Positions 21,801 to 32,402 of a stretch of DNA of 62,000 nt are shown here, in pieces. The translations under genes and the position numbers were made by a program. Source of the DNA: Mesostigma viride (Eukaryota > Streptophyta > Mesostigmatophyceae > Mesostigmatales > Mesostigmataceae); contig RPFO01000670.1 of NCBI GenBank assembly GCA_009746045.1, positions 275,042 through 337,041 of the forward strand. The letters run 5' to 3'. Positions within the stretch are counted from its first letter, which is position 1, and every line of letters begins with the position of its first letter. The notes under the pieces were generated by a model. It was not told the DNA's origin. It saw only the letters and a list, made by a program, of their open reading frames with translations, and made no database searches.

Positions 21801-24800
21801 GCAGACGTTGTCGTGCTGGACGATGATGGTGAGTATGGCGATGACGACAATGACGACGGTGGTTATGCTGACTACGGCGATGACGATGATGAGGGTGGCT
21901 ATGGCGATGGTGGTGGGGATGATGGCGAGCTTGAGGGGGGCAGCGAGCCGGATAATGATGAGGACTACGGTGGCCACGGCGATGGGATAGAGGGGGGGGA
22001 GGGTGATGACTGGTGGCAGCGTGATGATGACGATGACGACGACGAAGCCTATGAGCCTTGTGACGAGGAGGAAGAAGAAGATGTAGAAGAAGGCGACACC
22101 TGGCACCCTACGGCGAGCCGCGACCGCACGGCAGCGCCACCGCTGGCTCCCGCTCCATCGGCACCCAGCGCGTTGGAGGCCCTGGTGCCACTGCTGCAGT
22201 GTCGTCTGCCGCACTTTGTGCCCATCGGCCTGCTGCACCACCCGGCGTTCAATCAAAGGGGCGAGTCGATCCACATCGACTATTTGTACGTATGGCACAC
22301 CATACGCGCAGCACCTGCCCTTATGCTTGCCCCGCACTGCACGCATGCAGGGTGGGGACGGTGCCCAAGGGCCGCGTGGGTAGGGCCGAAGTAGTGTCGG
22401 TGCGTCCCTGTCTTTTAGTCTATATGTGTGTATATCAAGCGTGGGGGCATGCGCTTGCGTGCCGACGGGGTATGTGCATGCCTGTGGATGCTGTCCCACT
22501 CATTCACGTGGTGGGGGCATGCGCTTGCGTGCCGACGGGGTATGTGCATGCCTGTGGATGCTGTCCCACTCATTCACGTGGTGGGGGCATGCGCTTGCGT
22601 GCCGAAGGGGTATGTGCATGCCTGTGGATGCTGTCCCACTCATTCACGTGGTGGGGGGATGCGCTTGCGTGCCGACGGGGTATGTGCATGCCTGTGGATG
22701 CTGTCCCACTCATTCACGTGGTGGGGGCATGCGCTTGCGTGCCGACGGGGTATGTGCATGCCTGTGGATGCTGTCCCACTCATTCACGTGGTGGGGGGAT
22801 GACGGGGGGGAAATAGTCGAGGCATGGCTGTATGCATGGTGATGTCTGCATGGTGATGTCTGCATGGTGATGTCTGCATGGTGATGTCTGCATGGTGATG
22901 TCTGCATGGTGATGTCTGCATGGTGATGTCTGCATGGTGATGTCTGCATGGTGATGTCTGCATGCTGATGTCTGCGTGGTGATGTCTGCATGGTGATGTT
23001 GTCTGCAACAAGTATGGCCATGCCGCTCTTGCCAGGGCGTGCTTGAGGGCGCTGGCACTTGCCTGCCTGAGGGTGGATGAAGTGACCCGCTCATCCTGGC
23101 GATGTACAGGAGGAAGGGCCTGACCTCTGGTGTGTTACCACCAACATGTGGCCACCCGGAGCCCAGGTATCGGCAGCAAGGGCAGGCGGGGGTCTTTGGC
23201 ACAGACTTGTCCACGCCTTCAGTCAGGGCGCTGTTGGGGGCACGCGCCTGCTACCCATGTCATCCATCTGCAGTGTTGCCTCTTCTTTCGCTTGCTTCAC
23301 CTCATCCTCCGCATCCATCTCTGACCCCTTGGTCCCTGGGTGGCTGGCCTGCCTACGCCACGCGCGCGCAGGGGCCAGTTCCCTGAAGAGACGACCCGCA
23401 AGCGCAAGCCCAGTCGCAAGTCCGGTGCCGACAACAATGACGATGGTGGTGATGAAGGGGCGGCGCGCATGGCGGCGTCTGATGCGGCGGCGGAGGCGCA
23501 TGGACTTCCGGGTGACGGGGAGTGGAAGACAGCGCGCCGCGGCGGAGCAGCGGGCGGTGGTGCGACGGGCTGGGGCAAAGCCAAGGGCGGCAAGCGTGGG
23601 GGCAAGGCGCAAAAGGGCGAGGGCAAGGGATCGTGGTTCACCCGCAACGGGACGCGGGTAGGTGATGGGCATGGTGGAATGGTGGGAGGCGGGGGATGGT
23701 GTTGTTTGGCCGACGCACGCATGCTTCCCCTCTTATGCTGCCATTGAATCAAGCGGGTCACAGGGCGGGAGTGTAGCAGTCCCCAGCATGGCTTGACGCT
23801 GTGAACTTTGTTTGTGTGTTGTGCCCCTCTCTGGGTACAGAGACTGGGGCTGCGTGGCTCTGGTAGTAGATGCGTGAATACTAGCGCGGTGGTAGCTGCC
23901 AGGGTGTCCGGTCAACCTTTAACGAGCAACCGGTTGCCCTGCAATGCACAGGACACTTCTGTACTGTGTGGCACGGCAGAAAAACGGTCGGAATGCGCCA
24001 GGGTGCATCTTTTGCTGCCACATTGTGGCACCTACATCAGGGAAGCCGCACTCTTATGTGGCATGTCGTCTTGCATCATCTGAACTCGCCGTGGCCCTAC
24101 ACACCCACGTGCATGCGTGCCTTCAACCTGTCACCTACATGCATGCGCGCCTCTAGCCCGTGTGCCCATCCAGACTTCCCACCCTCAAATGATGTATGTG
24201 GTAGGTGGTCTATGACAGATGCCCTGTCCCCATCCCCTGTCTAGAGAGCTTGTCTGGCATACCTCTGGGTGCTCGGCTCGTCTGCCCTGACGTGGACGTT
24301 CCACGTGCTTGTTTGCCTGCAGGTCTTTGTGCAAGGCACCCGACAGCTCACTGGCTCGGCCGCGTGGGCCGCGTACAAGGTACACCCCGCATGCACTAGA
24401 TGCCGCGTGTTGTGGTCTTACATTGCGTGTCTACGACGTGGGTGCAACCTGCTGTCCGTGCACGCATATCGCCAATGCATGCCATGGAAGTTTTATCTCG
24501 ACCTTCTTCCAGCTCCCAGGCAGACCTCCCGTCCTGCCACGGGTGGCCAGGTGCACTGCCAAACTAGACGATATGTTCCTGCTATGTGTTGCTATGGTTG
24601 GTATAATTGTAACCCATGCCTGGTTCGTCGGTTTCGTGGCATGGGATCCGTCATCGCCCACGATGTGCACGCAGCTACTGGTAATTAAAGCACCGCGCCC
24701 ATCCTAGTATGTATGGCTCCTAGGCCGTGTGGTGGCGAAGGGGCTGGTTGAGCGGTAGCCAGTCACTGTCGCCAGCGACCCGATATGCCTTCCGCTTGCC

Positions 24801-25151
24801 ACAGTGGCCTTATTGACCGAGATTGCGGCATGTGTACGCGTCAGCAAATGGGATGTGTGGTGCTGGTCACTGCTCAACGCCTTGCCCGTCGCGTCTTAGG
24901 CCGCGTGCTAGCACCCACTGCCGATGGCGTGCATTGGATGTGGGGCATCCAATTGCCAAGGGGATGCCGACATGTGTGGCACATACGGAAGCGAAATGCT
25001 TGCTGCCCGTGGCGTTGTTGTGCATGCGATTATTTCAAACGCTTTGGCACTGCTTAACGTGCCGGTTGATGTGTGTGGTGCTGCGGGGAACCGTGAGCAG
25101 GGGAAAGGCGCTGGCAAGGCAAGCGGCCACAAGCGGAAGAAGGCCAAGTGA
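15858..25151 (+). CDS. Large acidic, disordered, SUMO-interaction-motif-rich protein (multi-exon, unnamed)
   Basis: Proposed exons: 15858-16064 (phase 0, donor GTACGA), 16619-about 20450 (a 1270-codon open stretch), about 20976-22285 (donor GTACGT, phase 2), 23372-23657 (donor GTAGGT, phase 0), 24323-24379 (19 codons) and 25101-25151 (stop TGA). Junction phases fit at 22285/23372, 23657/24323 and 24379/25101. The join near 20450-20976 is not resolved. The protein would exceed 1700 residues, mostly low-complexity, with Asp/Glu runs and hydrophobic-acidic patches like SUMO-interaction motifs: SPVVSDSDEDFED, VIEVDDS, VIDLLLSQDGSED and DVVVLDDD. The C-terminal part has a conserved-looking motif (KGSWFTRNGTR joined to VFVQGTRQLTGSAAWAAYK) and ends in a basic tail (GHKRKKAK). 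I do not recognise the family. A nuclear, chromatin- or repair-related role is inferred from composition only. Confidence 0.5.
16496..16600. repeat. (CCCA)n repeat
   Basis: About 26 tandem CCCA units in the proposed first intron of the acidic-protein gene, ending just before the acceptor-like CCACCAG at 16612-16618. Confidence 0.95.
22441..22800. repeat. 70-bp minisatellite, 5 copies
   Basis: The unit starts GTGGGGGCATGCGCTTGCGT at 22441, 22511, 22581, 22651 and 22721, exactly 70 bp apart, with a truncated sixth copy at 22791. Copies differ by one or two bases. It lies in the intron 22286-23371. Confidence 0.97.
22832..23003. repeat. 14-bp minisatellite TGCATGGTGATGTC, about 12 copies
   Basis: Tandem units follow the 70-bp array after about 30 bases. 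Two copies near 22965-22980 are variant (TGCATGCTGATGTC, TGCGTGGTGATGTC). Confidence 0.95.
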
Positions 25152-26157
25152 GGTGTCCATGGAGGATGTCGAGTGCTTTCGTGCTGGTTGGCAGAAGTAG
25201 GACTTCCCCAGAGCGTATATCTTGGCTGATTATGGGAAATCATGCGGGTAGCATTTCTTATTAGTGGTGTCCAGAGCATGTTTGCTAAACACGAATGGCT
25301 AGGCGCTCTCAAACTGGCTGGGTGTACAAAAGGCTGGGCCATATGTCATGACCTGAGCATGGTTGCCGGAGACGTGCTATTTTACTGTTCTGGATCTGGA
25401 GGCTGGCCAGTCTCCTCGTGCGACAAATTACGAGGCTGACAAGGATACCCTGCCCTGCCTGCTTTCTGTGTCATGGAAAGTTCCAAGAACAGATGGTAAA
25501 TTTAGCCAGCCCAAGCATCAATTGCATGGTAGTTTCTTCGTCATGTTGCCAGTGGTATTGCATAATGTTGACGAATTTAAATATTACGAAGCTTTCTGCC
25601 CTGCTGCACATGCATATGTTCTGGACAGAGCCCAAGCTTCCGGGGCAATCTAGTCACTTTCTAATATGTGCACATGGGTCTGTATTGAAGCACCCGCCGA
25701 TCTTGGATTTTTTTAATAATGTATCGTTCAAATTATGCCTTATCTGTAGAGCTACGTTCATTCATTTAGGATTCTTGCAGCTCGGTTATATCAACATAAG
25801 CATGCATGTAGTGTGATTGGAAAACTATGCCGAATTGTGGGTAATGATCAGTGTTTCACTTGCATAGTGCAGCTCTGCAATGTAGTGGCTGATAGCTCTG
25901 GCGCCGGCTAGTCGAGCTAGTACGTCAGTCAAATATTTCTCAACAGTGCACTGGCTGGCAAATTTAACCGCCCTGTGCTGCATCATGGCAACGAACACAT
26001 ACGCCGTCCGCATTTGTAGTTACATACATCCCGGAGCATCGGTTTTAATTATGGCATATCCAATTTCTGCATGGCCATCATGGCTCTCAATGGCGAGGTC
26101 CAGCCGGGGGGGATCCGCCTTCCCCGCTTGCGGAGTAAGGCTGGACCGTCCCCGCGC
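25152..26157. other. Non-coding stretch after the acidic-protein gene
   Basis: Moderately AT-rich. No exon, RNA gene or recognised repeat found, apart from the gene's presumed 3' UTR at the left edge. Confidence 0.4.
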
Positions 26158-26419
26158 CACACCATGGCGGATAAGGTGGAGTTCCTCAAGCCTTGAGCCT
26201 TGGCGTCGCAAGTGGCTTGGAGGGAACTACACGCTGGACGACGACTTGACCATGGCGCAGCAACAGCGGCGACGGGATCTCTGGCCGACCTACCTCCAGC
26301 TCCGGCCGACAGCGGGGAAGAAGCCGGTATACTGGATGGGGGCGCCGGTATACGTCAACCACAACCCCTGGCAGGCGACCCATGCGCCGGCCCCAGCCAC
26401 CCCAGCCCAGGGGAACTAG
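26158..26419 (+). pseudogene. LINE ORF1 C-terminal domain relic, copy 2
   Basis: After ADKVEFLK (one frame) comes YTLDDDLTMAQQQRRRDLWP and KKPVYWMGAPVYVNHNPW (another frame), ending at TAG 26417-26419. It closely matches the C-terminal domain of the minus-strand relic at 4.4-4.8 kb. The 5' part of the element is missing, and a frame change separates the two segments. Confidence 0.7.
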
Positions 26420-26740
26420 AAATTAAATTCAGAATTAAATTAAAACATATCTCCGTTGCTAGTACATGTAGCACATATCCCTGAGAAGGCCGGGCATATG
26501 GCCATTCTGGGCTACTTCCTGCAAGGGTAGCTAGGGTGTAAACTACACCAGCTCTGGGTGCACTAACGGTGCACCTGCACTACTATGTGTTCCAGCAGCT
26601 AAGGTGCGGGAACTACATAGTGTAGCAAAGCTAAGCTTAGCCTCATGCATGCAGTGGCCCACGCCCCAGTGAATGTATGCCTATGATGGGACTACACCCT
26701 CGATGTTGTATAGTTAGCCATGCTTTGCCAATGCAGAGAG
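26420..26740 (-). mobile_element. LINE 3'-end module, minus strand, partly degenerate
   Basis: AATTAAATTAAAACATATCT, CCGTTGCTAGTACATGTAGC and ACATATCCCTGAGAAGG match the block at 3983-4060, including the following GGCATATGGCC and the GTGCACCTGCAC region. The stem-loop arm is mutated (GCTAG in place of GGGAG). Confidence 0.6.
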
Positions 26741-26795
26741 TTTCTCTCTGATGAGACGCCATGCCCTAGCCATTGCCTAGCCACTCACGGGACAA

Positions 26796-27042
26796 GGCGG
26801 CTGCCCCCCCAGTCCTGCTCACCTTCCCCACCCCCGAGGATAAGCAGCGGTTCCTCTCTCGTCGCAATCTTGAGGTTGCACGACCTCACCTGGAGGCTGG
26901 ACGACGACCTGACCCCCGCTCAGCAACAGCAGCGACGCGACCTGTAGCCGGAATACCTCCGCCATAAGCAGGACCCCCAGAAGCCCAAGACTTAGGTGTA
27001 CTGGAGGGGCGGGGACCTGATGATCAACCACAAGATGTGAAC
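26796..27042 (+). pseudogene. LINE ORF1 C-terminal domain relic, copy 3
   Basis: PPVLLTFPTPEDKQRFLSRR is followed, after a frame change, by LDDDLTPAQQQQRRDL, a stop, PEYLRHKQ, another stop and VYWRGGDLMINHK. The order of motifs equals copies 1 and 2. Two stops and one frameshift mean it is dead. Confidence 0.7.
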
Positions 27043-27268
27043 GCCCCCAGCGGGCTAGAATAGCAATAGCCCTGGCTTGTATCCATTGGTAGTCACTGCC
27101 GCTCTGGCAGGCATGCTTAGAATGTTCGCCTAGCTGTGCCCACCGTACCTAGCTAGTCACGTGCCGCTAACGCACAGTACACAACCAGCCATAGCCTTAG
27201 TAGCCTAGTCCTAGTACAGCCATGCTACGCCCTGGCTTAGTATGATCAGATTACTTGCCCACGCTCCT
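27043..27268. other. Non-coding stretch between element fragments
   Basis: Rich in CTAG and TAGCC steps. Nothing further recognised. Confidence 0.35.
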
Positions 27269-27488
27269 TGTTATGCCCTGCTCACATGGGTCTCATATTG
27301 CACCCACAGATCAGTGCCGGATCGTTAGCGTGTCCGTTTAGCTAGCGTGACGGAATGCAGCTGTGGCATGCCTTAGTTAGGCATGAAGGAGACTGGGGGT
27401 CTCTGCCCTTTCTCCTGTTGTGCACACACAGGGATTAAAAGCACTTCGGTGCTCCGTGACTCCCCAACGGGAGCACGTGTTAATTAAT
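27269..27488 (+). mobile_element. Retroelement 3' region with stem-loop and TTAA tail, copy 1
   Basis: About 220 bp nearly identical to 35080-35299: GCTCACATGGGTCT, GGATCGTTAGCGTGTCCGTT, GGCATGAAGGAGACTGGGGG and CACACACAGGGATTAAAAGC. It ends in a hairpin (arms GTGCTCC and GGGAGCAC around CTCCCCAACGG, 27449-27476) and GTGTTAATTAATAA. It follows an ORF1 relic and is best read as the 3' UTR of a LINE or a derived non-autonomous element. Confidence 0.75.
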
Positions 27489-28205
27489 AAGCACGTGACT
27501 GCGCCGTCGCGTGGGTGCCAATACAGAAGTAAAGGAACCTTCAACCCTAGCTATATACACATCGAGAAGGAGGGAGGGCGCCCTACTAGCTTCTCTCACT
27601 GCCGCAAGTGGGCAGGCCACAGAGCGCTCTCTCCACGGCATGGTGCATCATGCCGGGGCGCAACACTGTGGGTGCAATGGCAACCAGTGCAATACCATAG
27701 GTAGGCTGACGCTGCCATAGCTTATGCTACAAATTTGAGGTGGGCTCAAGGCGTCGGCTAATTAAGGCGCAAGCTGATGACCACAAGGTGCCAGAGCTAA
27801 TTGAAGGTACTATAATGCTGTGCGCTAATATCGTTTCAAGTGCTGTAAGTGCACGTGTTTAATTACTTAATTAATTAATTGCCTAGCCATAATCCTTGTC
27901 TATTTGATAGTCATCTTACACGTCCCCGTGCCAGGCCTTTTAGGCATGATACATCATGGTGCATGGTGCAGGTGCACCTTGTCCACGTCCAGAGTATAGG
28001 TGGCAGTTTACATCCCCCACGCTCAGAATGTATTACAAACCATATGCCCCAGGCTCTCAGGAGTCAGGGCTAAATGTTAACAACATAAGCAACCGACGGA
28101 GTTATGTTCATCATTAGTGTCTATTGCATCCCCCACAGCCTGCAGGTTGTAGCTCAGAATGTATTAAAAACTGAAATGGGCCCCTTCTCAGGCATTAAAA
28201 ATTAA
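27489..28205. other. Non-coding stretch between retroelement fragments
   Basis: No coding exon. It includes (TTAA)n at about 27865-27880 and a partial stem-loop module (GACGGAGTTATGTTC) near 28095, so more degraded element ends are present. Confidence 0.45.
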
Positions 28206-28260
28206 AATTAAATTATAACATGACTCCGTTGGGAGATCATGTATGTAGCACGTATTCGCT
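28206..28260 (-). mobile_element. Stem-loop terminal module (left end of the RT block)
   Basis: AAATTATAACATGACTCCGT, TGGGAGATCATGTATGTAGC is the reverse complement, with few differences, of 30041-30075. It therefore forms one of two roughly 40-bp inverted ends around the reverse transcriptase sequences. Confidence 0.7.
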
Positions 28261-28301
28261 TGCCATGGATCGATAGGTTCTCAGGGAGATATGTGTTGTA
28301 T

Positions 28302-28746
28302 ATATGTCTCCCAACCACCGGCCTGACATCGTGGTGCTGGACTTTGAGGGGGGTGGCCGGCATCTGCTTATTGACGTTTCGGTGGCGCGGCCCTTGGCTC
28401 TTAGCCACGTGGCTGGGGCCTCCCTTACGGCAGGTTACACGGCGGACCGGGCGGAGCGGGCCAAGCTCCTGGCCTACGGCGACGTCGGGCACCATCGTGT
28501 GGTGCCCTTTGTCCTCAGTGGAGGAGTTTGGGGCCACTCATGGGGCCCCTGACCTCCGCCTTCTTCAAGGAGTGTTGCCGGCTCCGGGAGGACCGGCTGG
28601 ACCTGGAGGGCCAGCGGGCCCCATGGTCGGCGCGGACCTGGACGTCATATTGGCGTCAGCGCTTGTCGGTGGCGCTGACTCGGGCCATGGCTGACATCAT
28701 GCTCCGCCGTACGCGGGCTGATTTTGCGGTGCAGCAGGGCTATTAG
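28302..28746 (+). pseudogene. Reverse transcriptase C-terminal-domain relic
   Basis: MSPNHRPDIVVLDFEGGG, LLIDVSVARPLALSHVAG and AERAKLL..YGDVGHHRVVP, then after a frame change EEFGATHGAP and a tail (YWRQRLSVALTRAMADIMLR) ending at TAG. This pattern (RPDIVV..LIDVSV..VVPFV..FG) is typical of the region downstream of the reverse transcriptase core in plant and algal retroelement proteins. It lies upstream of the core at 28.9 kb, so it belongs to a different or rearranged copy. Confidence 0.65.
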
Positions 28747-28889
28747 GTTCCTCCCGTTAGGCGTTTCCATTGGTCTTATCGTAGTATAGAGCTTTGACAT
28801 GGCTCTGTATATAGGTTTATAGCTGGGCGTTTGCTTTGGTTTGAGTGATTTCACTCTGCTGTAAGTAATTATATTTTTAATATATATCT

Positions 28890-29939
28890 CCGAACGGGGT
28901 GTGGCAAGGTTGTGTCCTGTCCCCATACCTGTTCATTATTGTCGTGGATCACGTCATGCGCCGGGCACGTGCGCGCTTTACTACTGCTATTAATAAGGGG
29001 TTCGAGAGCTAGGCTTGGACATCCTTAACGAGCGCGAGCACGGCGGGGTTAATTAAACCTGGCTACTGCCTGGCCGACCTGATTTATGCGGATGACACCA
29101 CCCTCATCGCGCGCCCCGTCGGAGCACATTCAGACCTGGCTGGACTGTCTGGGCCTGGAGGCGAGGGCGGTGGGGGTGGAGATTAGTGTCAAAACTGAGG
29201 CGAAGTGATTGAGGCCTCCAGTACACCGCCGCTGCCGCGCCTGCTCGACGGGACGGAGGTCCCGTTCGGCGATCGCTTCAAACTGTTGGGGAGTTGGCTC
29301 CCTGACAACGCAGACGATGTGGACATCCGCATCGGCCTGGCCTGGGTGCAGGCTCCGTTCGCTCAACACCTACTGGCGCTCGAAGGGCCTGGGCGAGCAC
29401 TGCAAGCGCATGCTCTTCAAGGTCCTCGTCCTCATGCACGGTGCTCACGTACGTATGGCGCCGAGGCGTGGACAATCACACCCACACTGGCAGCTAAGCT
29501 CGACGGCACGGTTTACAGGATGCTCCGACAGGTCCTGAACGTAGGGTTTTCCAAGCGCCCGTCATTAGAGTATTCGTATCAGGGTATGCCTCGTATTTCG
29601 GACGAGATTAGGCAGCATAGGATAGCATTTGTAGGACACCTTGCTCGCACCAACCAGGTCGACACTGCCCTTGGTCTGGCAGGCCCCCAGCGGCTTGGCC
29701 AGCCAGGGCGGCATATTCTGACCTGGCCTGGCCCCAAGGGCATTCCCAAAAGGGTAGGGAAACATGTCACGAACTATACATCCAGATGTTGCATGCTGGA
29801 CGACCTAGTGGTCCCCGACTCTCTCTCCCTTCTTTGGACTGCCATGCACAAGACGCGGTGGCAGAAGATTGTCAAGGCTCACATGCACGCCAGCCCCTGT
29901 GGGCAAGCCACCTCCCCCCAAGAGGCGGCGGCGTTTTGA
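28890..29939 (+). pseudogene. Non-LTR retrotransposon reverse transcriptase relic with YADD
   Basis: From 28896 the frame reads GVWQGCVLSPYLFIIVVDHV (the QGCxLSPxLF block). After one in-frame stop near 29010 it reads YCLADLIYADDTTLIA at 29064-29111, the catalytic YADD block. After a frame change, 29205-29939 gives a C-terminal part with FKLLGSWLP, YGAEAWTITPTLAAKLDGTV and MLRQVLNVGF, as in LINE proteins downstream of the core. Upstream RT blocks and the endonuclease are absent. The 3' end is the stem-loop at 30051-30066. Confidence 0.85.
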
Positions 29940-30040
29940 TGAGTAGTGTAGTTAGGATTTTTCTAGACTAGATAGCTTAGAGTTAGGTTAGTCCGATTAC
30001 GCAGCTCCTTCCACTCCACCCAATGTCCATCAAGGAATAT

Positions 30041-30080
30041 GTGCTACATGATCTCCCAACGGAGATCTATGTTATAATTT
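30041..30080 (+). mobile_element. LINE 3' end: stem-loop ATCTCCCAACGGAGAT and AT tail
   Basis: GTGCTACATGATCTCCCAAC, GGAGATCTATGTTATAATTT follows the reverse transcriptase relic by about 100 bases and is followed by AT-rich sequence. It is the best evidence that this hairpin is the 3' terminus of the LINE family. Confidence 0.7.
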
Positions 30081-30099
30081 CATTAAATGTTTAATATTT

Positions 30100-30269
30100 A
30101 TAATTTAATGACGGGTGTCTCTGCCCCCGTAATTCCCAGTGTGCAACATACAGGGATGAGGGACGGAAAAGCACTTTTCACGGCTCTGCATATTGTGCTC
30201 GGCGTGACTCCGGCCCCGATGCAACAGGAGTGCGTGTTAGTATTAATTAGTTAGTTAGTTAGTTAGAAC

Positions 30270-30311
<42 letters not shown>

Positions 30312-30350
30312 ATTAATTAATTGATTGATTAATTAATTAATTAATTAAAT
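30100..30350 (+). mobile_element. Second 3'-end module with long TTAG/TTAA tail
   Basis: A diverged copy of the 27.27-kb module (GGGTGTCTCTGCCC, CAGGGATGAGG, AAAAGCAC, GTGCTCGGCGTGACTCCG, GGAGTGCGTGTTAG) is followed by TTAGTTAGTTAG repeats turning into TTAATTAA (30237-30350). The tail is long and regular enough to suggest a fairly recent end. Confidence 0.65.
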
Positions 30351-31835
30351 ATGGTCTCACCAGTTTGTGTTGGAGTACTTGGATCTATGCACCTCATGCA
30401 ATATGCAAGCTCGAGTCATCCTGGTCCGCCAACAGTTTTTCCATCTACATCATAATCGCCGCTGGCACAGTGAGTTCCTCAGGTTCCAGCGGGCGTTATC
30501 CCGCGGCCCGCCGCCTGCCGATGCCCTAGTTCCGGTGCACCGTGCTGCTTCCCTCAGGGCCGGACCGGCCGGTGGATCGCGCCATGTGCTACAGAGAGCT
30601 GTAGAGGGTTCCACAACCGCTCTGCCTGCACCTTCGTGCCGTGCACCCCGATCGATCTCGGATCGGCGGATCTGCAGCTGCCATGAGCTGCTACCGCTGC
30701 ATGCCCGGAGGCCCACCATGCCCTGGCGCGTATACTCCATTCACGGTCGGGCCAGCATGCCCGCAGTTGCTCCGGCCGACGCCCCCTCAACCGGCCGTCC
30801 GTCCCGGCCCCCTGCCCCCCTCTATCCTCCTCGGCACCGCTCGCCGCTCGGCTCCCTGGCCCCGCCGCCGGCCGCTGGACTACTCGGCTGGCTGGAGCTG
30901 GCTCGGCACAGTTTTCTGGGACTCAGTGCGTATAGTGCCATCAAACTGGCTGCCGGCGTCCACCCTGGCCGACCTTCCCCACCGTGCGCGCAACCTGTTC
31001 ACGCAATGCGCTCTCGTTTCTTTGTGCCCAGCGCATGCACGCCGTTCCGGATGACCCGCCTGGGTTCAGACTTTACCTGGTGACCCCCCGCTTGCTCAGT
31101 CTGACCGCCACCCCGCTTGGGTGCGGCGTGTGCGGCCTCCAGGCGGCGGCCGGGTGCGGTTATCGCCCGTTGTCGCCGCTTGATTCTGCAGGGGGGCGGG
31201 GAGGCCGGCTGTTTGGCGTGCCGCTCCCGCGCACCGCCCGCGGCTGTCGGGGCAGAGATCTCCCTCGAACGCGTTCGTACGTGGTACAGCTGTTCAAATC
31301 ATGTCCTCCGCCTCGTCCGTGAGGGTCAGCCGGGCAACATTGACCCGCTTGGACTGAATGGCCAAGTTGGCTCCCGCTATAAATGCCGCTACCCAGCTCG
31401 CGGCGCGCTGGAGGCTCTCCACCCTGCGGAGCCTGGCCCGGCGGACGTTTCAGCTCCCCGCGAGCCTGACGCCATGGCCCGCCGCGGCGCCCGGCCCTCC
31501 TGCTGGTGGACCATGGCGGCGTCTTGCATGGAGGTGCCACGTGGCTTTATCCACGGGGCCGTCGGGCTGGCGCTACGAGCACTTGGAGGTGCTGGTGGGG
31601 CTGCCACGGGGGCGAGGTCACCTAGCTTCACGTACTTTGACACCCTCACCGAGTCACCTGGCCGGCATGCAGTTCGCGTGCCCCCCGCAGCCTGCGCGCG
31701 GCCGCGCGACTGTACGTGGCTCGCGGGCGCGCGCCTCCTGCCGCTCTATACTCAAGGCGGTGTCCTGCCCCCGGCCCCCCATGCATGGGCAAGGTGCGCT
31801 CGATAGCATGCGGCGAGGTGCTCCGCAATTAAGCT
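30351..31835 (+). pseudogene. Degenerate retroelement ORF2 N-terminal/RT entry segment
   Basis: The open stretch shifts frames several times. The supportable block is near 31540-31620, STGPSGWRYEHLEVLVGL, which matches the GPSGWRxEHL block at the start of LINE-type reverse transcriptases. Upstream are a cysteine-containing part (CGVCGLQAAAGCG) and helical segments (LERVRTWYSC, MAKLAPAINAATQLAARWRL). GC content is high compared with the AT-rich flanks, which supports an inserted former coding sequence. Confidence 0.5.
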
Positions 31836-31966
31836 AGGGTCCCGCGTGGGCAAAGTGATTTGCCGCCAAAAAGCGCCCGAGCTCCGTGAATTCTTCTGCA
31901 GCCCCCCCGGCAATTCGATCTAAATATAGCGCCGGAACCTTTTTGCCACCTGCGGCAATAGTTCCG

Positions 31967-32240
31967 GAGCTATTTAGCCGGCTACTATAACCAGCCATAA
32001 TTTCAATGCACACGGATACACATTTCCATCACCATTCATCTTCATCATCCTGAACGACTCGAGCACGCGGACAAGATAACGGCAGGCTCGAGCTACCATG
32101 GTCCAGATTCTCCCGATCATGATTTCTGGCCTGCGCTGGTTGTCTCCTTGATATCACCACTCGCCGGTACACTCAAGTCCCGTTTATATTAACTTGAGTG
32201 TACCGGCGAACGTGCTTGTTGCATGCCGGCTAAATAGCTC
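31967..32240. mobile_element. Foldback-like element with 16-bp inverted ends, containing a family A copy
   Basis: GAGCTATTTAGCCGGC at 31967-31982 and its exact reverse complement GCCGGCTAAATAGCTC at 32225-32240 bracket about 240 bp. Inside lie a family A copy (about 31995-32152, ending TTGTCTCCTTGAT) and a hairpin with 18-bp perfect arms (TCGCCGGTACACTCAAGT, 32161-32178 and 32192-32209, 13-base loop). No target-site duplication is obvious. Confidence 0.6.
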
Positions 32241-32361
32241 GATCCGGACGGTCCCGAGGGCCCATATTTTAGACTAGCTGTGGACATACATGTACATATT
32301 GACGTCTTGCATACATATGGGGAGACGTCAACTACTATATCTTAATTGGGAAATTCAGCTA

Positions 32362-32402
32362 GTGCTCTGTGGCTCCCCAATGGGGGCACGAGACTAATTA
32401 AT
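32362..32402 (+). mobile_element. 3'-end stem-loop module, diverged
   Basis: GTGCTCTGTGGCTCCCCAAT, GGGGGCACGAGACTAATTAA resembles the module at 35250-35299 with four or five changes; the outer arms still pair. It marks the end of an element fragment whose body is not recognised. Confidence 0.6.

Noticed and set aside
22426-23214. Frames with GYVHACGCCPTHSRGG and HHADITMQTSPC repeats
   Set aside because: Translations of the 70-bp and 14-bp intronic arrays.
30237-30350. (TTAG)n tract considered as telomeric repeat
   Set aside because: It lacks the G-rich telomere pattern of green plants (TTTAGGG or TTTTAGGG) and sits after a retroelement 3' module, so it is an element tail.
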